This document shows positions 1 through 5,278 of a stretch of DNA of 5,278 bases, piece after piece. Origin of the DNA: an uncultured Nitrosotalea sp. (GTDB taxonomy: Archaea > Thermoproteota > Nitrososphaeria > Nitrososphaerales > Nitrosopumilaceae); NCBI GenBank assembly GCA_946478655.1, contig CAMLDG010000042.1, positions 1-5,278 of the forward strand, written 5' to 3'. The notes beneath the pieces are model-generated. The model had not been told where the DNA came from. It ran no database searches and worked only from the letters and a program-made list of their open reading frames with translations. Each line of letters opens with the position of its first letter. The first letter of the stretch is position 1. The translations under genes were made by a program, and so were the position numbers.

Positions 1-1660
1 GAGGATCAGAAGTGGCCTGGATTCTGATCAAGAGTCCTCGAGATTGATCAAGTGGGTAAATGGTACTGCCATATTCCTCAAATGCCATAACCACACCTAC
101 CGCGATTAATGCAATAATTCCTGCCAATGCAGCTTTATAGTAATTGTTTGCCATTTTTTCTGCCTTTGATTCGATTCTACCTCTTGATTTGCCTTTTTTA
201 AACGTTGAATGCGATATGCTAAGATACGCAATGTAAAGAAACCCAGCTACCTGAATTCCAATTATTGGCACAAATACAGGATTACCAGAAAATATCGCAA
301 TAAACATGCCAAGTATTCCATATACACCAAAGAATATCTCAAGAAGTGTAGTTTTTGTAAACGGAAGTGCATATGCCTTGTCTCTCCAATCATCATCATT
401 TTTTATTATTCCAAATTTCGGAGTACGCAAAAACTCGTTTCTTTTTCCAAAGAGCGCATCAAAGACTGCCACGGTATTGTTGACAGACATGCCGGCAGAA
501 TAGACTATCAAATACAAGTAAGACATTGCCTTTGACCGCCATTTTTTTTGATACATTTGTTGTATAACCATCAGATATGCAACAGGGCCCATTGCCAGGT
601 ACGCAATTATTGTCAGTGCAGGCAACCCGTTTATGATATAGAGATTTATTTTTGAGGCCAAAAGTATTGGCAAGATCAGAAATTGTGCAAGAACCAGGGG
701 ATGCACGATATGTCTTGTAAGTTGGATAAATGCTTGAACCTTGGTATCAACTGGTAATTTTTTTATCGCAACAGAGCCAAGTAATTTTACGGCACACTGT
801 ATCGAGCCTTTTGCCCACCGAAATTGCTGTCTTTTTGCAGAGTTCATCTGTACCGGAAGTTCTGCGTCTACTACAATATCAGGAATAAAGACACACTTCC
901 AGCCTTTCATTTGTGCCCTATAGCTTAGGTCAAGATCCTCAACCAGAGTAGCAATGTGCCACCCTCCAGAGTCTTCAATACATTGTCTTCTCCAGATACC
1001 TGCAGTACCATTAAAACTCATAAAGAGATGAGAGTTGCTTTTTGCCTTTTGTTCCACAAGAAAGTGAAAGTCAAGGCTGAGTGCTTGAGCCTTGGTAAGA
1101 GGAGAATATTTTTCATTTACGTGGCCCCATTTGCATTGAACCAGTCCTACGTCTGGAGTGCAGAAATAAGATAATGCTTTTTTGAGAAACCATGTTGGCG
1201 GTATAAAATCAGCGTCAAAGATTGCAACAAAGTCGCTTTTTGTAAACTTCATTGCGTTTCGAAGTGCGCCTGCCTTGTATCCCTTCCTGTCAGACCTTCG
1301 CACATGTTGTATGTCAAATCCCTTTTGCTTGTAATCGGAGACTAGATTCTCAAGCAGATCATATGTTTCATCAGTAGAATCATCTAGTACCTGGATGCAT
1401 AGCTTGTCTTTTGGATAATCTAGTGCACATACAGCATTTACCAATCTTGAAGCAACATATTTTTCGTTGTATATCGGAAGTTGAATTGTTACAGTTGGAA
1501 TTTCTTTGAAGGTTATAGAATTATTTTTCTTCTGACGTCTTGCAATTACTACAAGATAGTAAAAGTTGCAGGTATAGAGTGTAATTATCATTGCAATCCA
1601 AATGAAAATGTTCCACAGAAATCCCGTCAGCGGATTAGGAAGTGTGGCATGTGTAAACAT
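1..1660 (-). CDS. Membrane family 2 glycosyltransferase (CslA/BcsA-like), C-terminus cut by window edge
   Basis: This is probably a processive polysaccharide synthase that moves sugars from a nucleotide-sugar donor on the cytoplasmic side of the membrane. The frame is open for 553 codons from the ATG at 1660 to the left edge with no stop. Family GT2 signatures appear in order: QLPIYNE (about 60-66), DDS (93-95), RKGYKAGALRNA (125-136), DAD (149-151), VEDLDLSYR (240-248, acceptor-side ED) and QQFRW (278-282), the last typical of cellulose/mannan-synthase-like enzymes. One hydrophobic segment precedes the catalytic domain (about 13-40). About six follow it, near 317-336, 346-366, 380-400, 440-458, 461-481 and 508-527. 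The stretch EFLRTPKFG (409-417) is also usual in CslA-like proteins. An in-frame TAG upstream leaves this ATG as the only plausible start, and a TATA box lies at -30. Sugar and product cannot be read from sequence. A non-processive role remains possible. The family call is secure. Confidence 0.93.
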   Translation of the reverse strand, partial: MFTHATLPNPLTGFLWNIFIWIAMIITLYTCNFYYLVVIARRQKKNNSITFKEIPTVTIQLPIYNEKYVASRLVNAVCALDYPKDKLCIQVLDDSTDETYDLLENLVSDYKQKGFDIQHVRRSDRKGYKAGALRNAMKFTKSDFVAIFDADFIPPTWFLKKALSYFCTPDVGLVQCKWGHVNEKYSPLTKAQALSLDFHFLVEQKAKSNSHLFMSFNGTAGIWRRQCIEDSGGWHIATLVEDLDLSYRAQMKGWKCVFIPDIVVDAELPVQMNSAKRQQFRWAKGSIQCAVKLLGSVAIKKLPVDTKVQAFIQLTRHIVHPLVLAQFLILPILLASKINLYIINGLPALTIIAYLAMGPVAYLMVIQQMYQKKWRSKAMSYLYLIVYSAGMSVNNTVAVFDALFGKRNEFLRTPKFGIIKNDDDWRDKAYALPFTKTTLLEIFFGVYGILGMFIAIFSGNPVFVPIIGIQVAGFLYIAYLSISHSTFKKGKSRGRIESKAEKMANNYYKAALAGIIALIAVGVVMAFEEYGSTIYPLDQSRGLLIRIQATSDP

Positions 1661-1684
1661 TTGGAATTTTTCAACTCTCCAGTC

Positions 1685-1690
1685 TTTATA
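1685..1690 (-). promoter_or_regulatory. TATA box for the glycosyltransferase gene
   Basis: On the minus strand the sequence reads TATAAA, covering -30 to -25 relative to the ATG at 1660. Archaeal TATA boxes usually sit about 25-30 bases before the transcription start, so the transcript would begin at or next to the ATG (leaderless). No Shine-Dalgarno-like purine run lies just before the ATG, which fits. The box falls in the 51-base gap after the ferredoxin gene, so the glycosyltransferase is probably a separate transcription unit despite sharing its strand. Confidence 0.6.
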
Positions 1691-1711
1691 GCCGTACCGC
1701 TAAAATTTGGC

Positions 1712-2665
1712 TTAACCTTTCTTTGATATTTTTATTGCCTGAACAGGGCATACGTTTTCACATGCCAGACAAAATATACAATCAGGTTCTCGTGCCATCA
1801 ATGGTTTTTTATCAGAAGCTGGATGACCTGCAAACTCTGCCCACTCGTAAACTTTTACAGGACATGCATCGATGCATGCACCATCTCCTACACAGATATC
1901 ATAATCAACTGATACAAATTCTCCCCAGATTCCAAGAATTTCATTACCCTTTCTATGACCGAATACCTTTATCTTGTGACTAGATGGAGCAGTAAAAGTT
2001 TCAACAACTTTGAGTTTTGATTTAAAGTCAACATCAATTGGACCTGGTTTTGCGCCAGAAGGTGTTTCAGGTTCTGCTTCTGCTGCCACCTGTTGCCCTG
2101 GTTGAGGAGCTGCAGGCTTTGGTTTTGGTTTTGCATTAGGAACTATCTGAGCTAATGGTGTTAGTTCTTCCAGTGCCTTGAGAGCTTGTTCTGGTGTTAG
2201 CTGTTTTGTTTTTACGTCATGCTCTACCATCTTGTCTGCAAGAACGCTATTTCGTAAAATGGTATCAATTATCATCTTTGCATTTGCATCTGCTTTCTTT
2301 CTATAATGTTCAACCCATAGACCGTCGCCATATTTTTCAACTGGATATACTTGATATATCATGTCAACCACTTCGCCAGTTACAATCTCGACTTGAACTT
2401 CAAGATCTATTGACTTGTATCCACTGTCATCTGGGTCTGGCATGTTTTCTTCTTTCCAGCGATATGTAGCGTAAATCCTGTCAGCAAATTTATCCATCTC
2501 AAAGACTTTCTTGAATCCAGATACGATAGAATCAATTTCATAAGTATCTTCAAGTTTTACAGGAAGACGATAAAGACCAAGCTTGTAACTGTGTAAAGGA
2601 TATACTCCTCTTTTTGATGTACCCGATTGAACTGTATACACTTTATCCTTTAGCAGGAGTGACAT
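1712..2665 (-). CDS. Zinc-ferredoxin-like dicluster ferredoxin fused to an N-terminal domain of unknown function
   Basis: This is a predicted cytoplasmic electron carrier or redox subunit of 317 residues. Residues 1 to about 170 form a mixed domain with no cysteine that I do not recognise. Residues about 175-212 are a Pro/Lys/Ala/Glu-rich linker. Residues about 228-315 match the Sulfolobus-type ferredoxin (about 103 residues as a free protein): GIWGEFVSVDYDIC, then CPVKVYEW, GHPAS and CIFCLACENVCP. Cluster I is C258-x2-D261-x2-C264-x3-C268-P, with Asp at the second Cys position. Cluster II is C296-x2-C299-x2-C302-x3-C306-P. The protein has exactly seven cysteines, all in these motifs, as in [3Fe-4S]/[4Fe-4S] ferredoxins. 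The family's zinc site looks eroded: the GIHG histidine is Trp247, the Asp after the HPAS motif aligns with Leu289, and the paired His motif retains only His230. The ATG at 2665 has a TATA-like box at -30. The partner is unknown. The ferredoxin call is firm; the role of the N-terminal domain is open. Confidence 0.92.
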   Translation of the reverse strand: MSLLLKDKVYTVQSGTSKRGVYPLHSYKLGLYRLPVKLEDTYEIDSIVSGFKKVFEMDKFADRIYATYRWKEENMPDPDDSGYKSIDLEVQVEIVTGEVVDMIYQVYPVEKYGDGLWVEHYRKKADANAKMIIDTILRNSVLADKMVEHDVKTKQLTPEQALKALEELTPLAQIVPNAKPKPKPAAPQPGQQVAAEAEPETPSGAKPGPIDVDFKSKLKVVETFTAPSSHKIKVFGHRKGNEILGIWGEFVSVDYDICVGDGACIDACPVKVYEWAEFAGHPASDKKPLMAREPDCIFCLACENVCPVQAIKISKKG

Positions 2666-2680
2666 CTGATTTGTATAATT

Positions 2681-2698
2681 AAAAAAGAGTTTAAAAAT
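2681..2698 (-). terminator. Possible oligo-T terminator after the small gene
   Basis: Just after the stop codon of the 109-residue protein the minus strand has a run of five T (2693-2697) and then six T (2681-2686). Oligo-T tracts are the usual archaeal termination signal. They lie inside the promoter of the ferredoxin gene, so they could end the sulfurtransferase transcript or simply be AT-rich promoter sequence. Partial read-through is equally compatible. Confidence 0.3.
2690..2695 (-). promoter_or_regulatory. TATA-like box for the ferredoxin-fusion gene
   Basis: TTTAAA on the minus strand covers -30 to -25 from the ATG at 2665, the same placement as the glycosyltransferase box, and suggests a leaderless transcript. 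It lies wholly within the 38-base gap after the small gene, so the ferredoxin gene may be transcribed alone as well as from the sulfurtransferase promoter. The region is AT-rich, so chance is not excluded. Confidence 0.45.
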
Positions 2699-2703
2699 GC
2701 TTC

Positions 2704-3033
2704 TTAGTAGTCAGGGCAAGTCTCTTCTCGGATCTTTCTGTATCTCTGTTCCATCTCTGTTGCATGTTCCAGGACTTTGTCAAATCCGTACGTATCTTTT
2801 GGAAAATACCAGCGTATTCCCACCTTGTGCCCAATTCCATCCATATCGTATATCATTCCCCTATCAGAGGATACACCATACTTTTCATCAACCGATCTTT
2901 CTTGTGAGGTAAGACCGCGTTTTGTCTTGTCTTCCAAGATAAGATAAACTGGATCGTCAAGTATTGCATAGAATATACCTTTTTTTAGAATTGGCAGTTC
3001 CGGTTTATCGTTATTTTTCGATTGGGTTTCCAA
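2704..3033 (-). CDS. Conserved-looking small protein of unknown function, coupled to the sulfurtransferase
   Basis: A 109-residue soluble protein that I do not assign to any family. It has a hydrophilic N-terminus (1-12), then a likely beta-rich section with FYAILDDPVYLILED (21-35), a motif GVSSDRGMIYDMDGIGHKVGIRW (53-75), and a charged helical C-terminus (about 84-104). There is no signal peptide or membrane segment. The only cysteine is C106 in the tail ending TCPDY. The start is TTG at 3033: an in-frame TGA sits directly before it and no ATG or GTG occurs until deep in the protein. The gene overlaps the end of the sulfurtransferase gene by 23 bases, with a GGGG run about 8 bases before the TTG, so translation is probably coupled. 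The link to sulfur chemistry is inference from position only. Real coding is supported by the length, the position and the well-formed protein. Confidence 0.8.
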   Translation of the reverse strand: METQSKNNDKPELPILKKGIFYAILDDPVYLILEDKTKRGLTSQERSVDEKYGVSSDRGMIYDMDGIGHKVGIRWYFPKDTYGFDKVLEHATEMEQRYRKIREETCPDY

Positions 3034-3853
3034 TCATATTACCCCATTCAGTCCAGGACCCATCATAGTTTCTAACTTGAGGATATCCAAGAAGATATTT
3101 TAGAACAAACCACGTATGTGAAGATCTTTCTCCAATTCTGCAGTAACATATGACGTCCTTGTCAGCAGTGATTCCTTTTGATTCGTAAACTTTCTTGAGT
3201 TCTTCTACAGATTTGAAAGTGCCATCAGTGTCATTTACTGCACTTGCCCAAGGAATGTTGTTTGCATGAGGAATGTGTCCTCCTCTCTGAGCATGCTCCA
3301 TTGGATACTCTGCAGGTGCAGTTACCTCACCTGAGAATTCTTTTGGTGAACGTACATCAACTAGAACAGTATCTTTTTTGTCAAGTGCACGTCTTACATC
3401 AAAGAGATATGCACGGAGTCCTTCATTTGGTGGTTGTGCAACATAGTTTGTTTTTGGTATTTGTGGTTCATCTTTTGTGTAAGGTTTGTTTTCAATCTCC
3501 CATTTTTTTCTTCCACCATTCATGATTTTCACATTTTCATGTCCATAATACTTGAATATCCAAAATACAAATGCTGCAAACCAATTGTTAAAGTCACCAT
3601 ACAAAATAACTTCAGATTGTGTAGTTATTCCATTTCTTGACAGTAAATCTTCAAACTGTGATTTGCTGATTATATCTCTAGTAATAGGATCATTGATGTC
3701 TCGTTTCCACCAGATGAGACTTGCCCCCTGGAGATGTCCTTGTCTGTAGGCATTCTCTGGGTCATAGTCGACTTCAACAATTTTAAAGGATTTATTGCTC
3801 AAGTTCTTTGAGACGGTTTCTGTATCTACTAAAACTGGTTGTGCATAATTCAT
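3011..3853 (-). CDS. Thiosulfate sulfurtransferase, tandem rhodanese (SseA/CysA type)
   Basis: A cytoplasmic rhodanese-family enzyme of 280 residues, close to the usual two-domain length. It would move sulfane sulfur from thiosulfate or a similar donor, via a cysteine persulfide, to cyanide or a thiol acceptor. The N-terminal rhodanese domain (about 8-122) is catalytically dead: the active-loop position in LYGDFNNWFAA holds Asp87 instead of Cys. The C-terminal domain (about 145-279) has DVRSPKEFSGE (166-176), AQRGGHIP (188-195) and the active loop C238-RIGERSS, followed by HTWFVLKYLLG and NYDGSWTEWGN, a pattern shared with actinobacterial CysA-type enzymes. A second cysteine, C236, lies two residues before the catalytic one; these are the only two in the protein. 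Substrate preference (thiosulfate or 3-mercaptopyruvate) is not certain, though the CRxGERS loop favours thiosulfate. The ATG at 3853 is the first in-frame ATG after the divergent promoter region. The gene heads the cluster with the small protein and the ferredoxin fusion. Confidence 0.94.
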   Translation of the reverse strand: MNYAQPVLVDTETVSKNLSNKSFKIVEVDYDPENAYRQGHLQGASLIWWKRDINDPITRDIISKSQFEDLLSRNGITTQSEVILYGDFNNWFAAFVFWIFKYYGHENVKIMNGGRKKWEIENKPYTKDEPQIPKTNYVAQPPNEGLRAYLFDVRRALDKKDTVLVDVRSPKEFSGEVTAPAEYPMEHAQRGGHIPHANNIPWASAVNDTDGTFKSVEELKKVYESKGITADKDVICYCRIGERSSHTWFVLKYLLGYPQVRNYDGSWTEWGNMIGNPIEK

Positions 3854-3885
3854 TTTGTCTCTATCATACTTGACCCAGACGGTTC

Positions 3886-3897
3886 TTAATATTTTAT
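3886..3897 (-). promoter_or_regulatory. TATA-like element for the sulfurtransferase gene
   Basis: The minus strand reads ATAAAATATTAA at -44 to -33 from the ATG at 3853. Depending on which part binds TBP, transcription would start about 10-20 bases before the ATG, so this message probably has a short leader, unlike its neighbours. No clear Shine-Dalgarno sequence is seen before the ATG. Confidence 0.5.
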
Positions 3898-3910
3898 GCT
3901 CAACAGATGC

Positions 3911-3918
3911 TTTTTAAG
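3911..3918 (+). promoter_or_regulatory. TATA-like box for the NAD kinase / nob1 unit
   Basis: TTTTTAAG on the plus strand; its TTTAAG core (3913-3918) covers -30 to -25 from the TTG at 3943, matching the placement for the ferredoxin and glycosyltransferase genes. This supports the TTG as the true start and a nearly leaderless message. It lies 13 bases from the oppositely directed sulfurtransferase box, so the two promoters are close enough to compete or share a regulator. Confidence 0.5.
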
Positions 3919-3942
3919 TGAAATTAAAATTAGTAGTTTTGC

Positions 3943-4758
3943 TTGGATCTTCACAATGTTGCACTTGTAAGCAAAGTTGGTTCAAAAGAATCTGAGGATG
4001 CGGTAAAAAAAGTTGCCAAGAAATTGCTTGCAAAAAAAATCAAAGTGTATACAGTTTCAGCCGTAGATGTAGATGGAGCCAAGAAAATCAGCGATATAGA
4101 AGATCTCAAGACCACAAAACTAGATTTGACAATAACACTTGGCGGAGACGGAACAACACTACGAACTTTTAGGTATCTAGAAAACGAAGTTCCAAATCTT
4201 GCAATAAACGTAGGAGGAAACAGAGGCATATTATCAGAGATAACACTGCCCGAGATTGACACTGCCATTGCGCAAATCATTTCAGGCAAGATTTTTTTGG
4301 ACAAGCGAACTAGAGTAGTTGCTTCTTGCGGAGGACAAGATTTTCCTCCAGCGTTAAATGAAATTTATATCAATAGACAAAATTTGACAAAGACATCGTT
4401 GTTTGAGATCAAATTTCAAAGTGATAAAGTAACACAAAAAATGGATGGAGTAATTGTTGCAACGCCAAGTGGTTCCACAGGACATTCCTATTCTTTAGGA
4501 GGTCCAATTCTTCATGAAAGTCTAGATGTTCTTATCATAACACCTGTTGCTCCAGTAAACAAGTTACCATCAATTGTAGTTCCTGATGAAAAAATTGAGA
4601 TCCACAGTAGTCATGATTCCAACATAATCATGGATGCTCAAGTGATCAAAACTGCCAGATTTGATGATGTAATTACCATAAGAAAATACAAAAAACATGC
4701 TGTATTTGTAAGACTGAAAAAACAAGGTTTGAGACAGATGAGCAAGCTTGGTTTCTAA
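3943..4758 (+). CDS. nadK: NAD kinase
   Basis: Phosphorylates NAD+ to NADP+ in the cytoplasm using ATP or another phosphoryl donor, and so sets the NADP(H) pool. The 271-residue length is usual for the family. Motifs in order: the N-terminal strand VALVSK (6-11), the hallmark GGDGTTLR (67-74), INVGGNRGILSE (88-99), the NE pair in ALNEIYI (139-140), the nucleotide-binding TPSGSTGHSYSLGGPI (174-189), ITPVAPV (199-205) and DAQ (231-233) at the position of the common DGQ. The start is TTG at 3943, placing the first strand directly after a five-residue lead; no ATG lies upstream in frame before the promoter, and the TATA box is at -30. The gene overlaps nob1 by 11 bases, implying one message. If the host uses the thaumarchaeal 3-hydroxypropionate/4-hydroxybutyrate cycle, its NADPH demand would depend on this enzyme; that is inference. 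Confidence 0.95.
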   Translation: MDLHNVALVSKVGSKESEDAVKKVAKKLLAKKIKVYTVSAVDVDGAKKISDIEDLKTTKLDLTITLGGDGTTLRTFRYLENEVPNLAINVGGNRGILSEITLPEIDTAIAQIISGKIFLDKRTRVVASCGGQDFPPALNEIYINRQNLTKTSLFEIKFQSDKVTQKMDGVIVATPSGSTGHSYSLGGPILHESLDVLIITPVAPVNKLPSIVVPDEKIEIHSSHDSNIIMDAQVIKTARFDDVITIRKYKKHAVFVRLKKQGLRQMSKLGF

Positions 4759-5248
4759 AATATTAGATGCCACCTCATTTTATGCAGGAGTGCCGTTTTC
4801 TTCTCAAGAGAAGTGCTTTACAACTCCGTTAGTTTTTGAAGAAATAAAGCACATAAAAAAAAGTCATGACGCAGTGCAAACACTCATTGATCTAGGCAGA
4901 CTACAGATTGTAGAACCAGAAGAAAAATTTCTCAAATTCATTTTGGACGAGTCAGAAAATATAGGAGACTCGGCTGAACTATCAAAAGAAGACATGTCAG
5001 TGCTTGCACTGTGTGTTCAGCTAAAGGGTGAACTAGTAACAGATGATTTCACAGTATCAAATGTTGCAAGACATCTGAATCTCAAAGTCATTCCAATAAT
5101 GACCAAGGGAATATCCAAGGTCTTGGACAGTGTGTATTTGTGCCCTGCATGCAACAAGAGTTTCAAGAAAATGTCTGACTGCCCCATTTGCGGTAGTAAA
5201 CTAAGGAAAAAATCATCGAAGAGAAAGATTTCTTCCGGAGTGAATTGA
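4748..5248 (+). CDS. nob1: Nob1 endonuclease (PIN domain plus zinc ribbon), 16S rRNA 3'-end maturation
   Basis: Archaeal Nob1 cleaves precursor 16S rRNA at its 3' end during late small-subunit assembly. The 166-residue protein has a PIN nuclease domain (about 3-120) with the expected acidic metal ligands: D7 in ILDATSFYAG, E31/E32 in LVFEEIKH, D82 in SKEDMSVLAL, and D99/D100 in LVTDDFTVSNVA. It is followed by a zinc ribbon with C132-x2-C135 and C145-x2-C148 (CPAC, CPICG), then a basic tail, KKSSKRK (154-160), suited to RNA contact. The length matches archaeal Nob1 proteins. The start is TTG at 4748, inside the last codons of NAD kinase (11-base overlap); starting at the next in-frame Met (83) would remove the first catalytic Asp, so the TTG is strongly preferred. 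Translation is probably coupled to NAD kinase. Confidence 0.95.
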   Translation: MVSKILDATSFYAGVPFSSQEKCFTTPLVFEEIKHIKKSHDAVQTLIDLGRLQIVEPEEKFLKFILDESENIGDSAELSKEDMSVLALCVQLKGELVTDDFTVSNVARHLNLKVIPIMTKGISKVLDSVYLCPACNKSFKKMSDCPICGSKLRKKSSKRKISSGVN

Positions 5249-5278
5249 GATAGAGCGAATGAATAATCAAGTTTAATA
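5249..5278 (+). other. Short downstream tail with a terminal TTTAATA
   Basis: Thirty AT-rich bases after the nob1 stop. An ATG at 5260 reads only five codons before TAA and is not a gene. TTTAATA at 5272-5278 could be a TATA-like box for a gene beyond the edge, or part of an AT-rich terminator. Without the next bases this cannot be decided. Confidence 0.25.

Noticed and set aside
4..29. Perfect 8-base inverted repeat (GATCAGAA / TTCTGATC) with a 10-base spacer, next to a repeated GATCAAG.
   Set aside because: It lies inside the glycosyltransferase coding frame, has no T-run, and is short enough to occur by chance.
209..1174. Several plus-strand open frames of 60-108 codons.
   Set aside because: They are antisense to the well-supported glycosyltransferase frame and have compositions unlike real proteins.
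2060..2130. Repetitive Pro/Lys/Ala-coding stretch, considered as a DNA repeat element.
   Set aside because: It is a low-complexity interdomain linker of the ferredoxin fusion; there are no true tandem units or flanking duplications.
1723..3749. Plus-strand open frames opposite the ferredoxin, small-protein and sulfurtransferase genes.
   Set aside because: Each is a shadow of a minus-strand gene with clear family motifs; none has a recognisable domain or its own promoter.
3951..4304. Minus-strand open frame of 117 codons within NAD kinase.
   Set aside because: NAD kinase motifs run straight through on the other strand; the antisense product is low-complexity and hydrophobic without motifs.
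5035..5277. Minus-strand frame open from the right edge for about 80 codons, considered as the end of a convergent gene.
   Set aside because: It would lie almost entirely antisense to Nob1, including its zinc ribbon, and its translation has no recognisable features.
1..5278. tRNA, rRNA, CRISPR array, insertion sequence, defence or toxin-antitoxin genes.
   Set aside because: No cloverleaf, spaced repeats, terminal inverted repeats, transposase motifs or defence-gene signatures were seen; the window is tightly packed with housekeeping-type genes.

Overview
This AT-rich window carries six protein genes: four on the minus strand (one cut by the left edge) and two on the plus strand. It is very probably from an ammonia-oxidising archaeon of the Nitrososphaerota (Thaumarchaeota), perhaps the Nitrosopumilus group. 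The archaeal call rests on an archaeal Nob1 (PIN domain plus zinc ribbon), a ferredoxin module closely resembling the Sulfolobus zinc-ferredoxin family, TTG starts with short gene overlaps, and archaeal TATA-like boxes placed for leaderless transcripts. The finer placement is a judgement from overall gene character, not from a search.

Layout. Positions 1-1660 (minus) encode a membrane-embedded family 2 glycosyltransferase of the CslA/BcsA type; its C-terminus lies beyond the left edge. Positions 1712-2665 (minus) encode an unusual 317-residue protein: an unrecognised N-terminal domain of about 170 residues, a Pro/Lys/Ala-rich linker, and a C-terminal dicluster ferredoxin. Positions 2704-3033 (minus) encode a 109-residue protein of unknown function that starts at TTG and overlaps the gene before it by 23 bases. 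That gene, 3011-3853 (minus), is a two-domain thiosulfate sulfurtransferase (rhodanese) with a CRIGERSS active-site loop. An 89-base region (3854-3942) holds divergent promoters. On the plus strand, 3943-4758 is NAD kinase and 4748-5248 is the ribosome-biogenesis endonuclease Nob1, overlapping by 11 bases. The last 30 bases hold no recognisable gene. No stretch above 100 bases lacks a gene. I see no tRNA, rRNA, mobile element, CRISPR array or long repeat.

How the genes may work together. Sulfurtransferase, small protein and ferredoxin-fusion form a same-strand cluster. The first two are almost certainly translated from one message; the ferredoxin gene may also have its own promoter. A sulfane-sulfur transfer or redox role is a reasonable hypothesis, but no substrate can be read from sequence. 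NAD kinase and Nob1 look co-transcribed without an obvious functional link. The glycosyltransferase has its own promoter and probably makes or exports a cell-surface polysaccharide. The part most worth following up is the sulfurtransferase / small protein / ferredoxin-fusion cluster.
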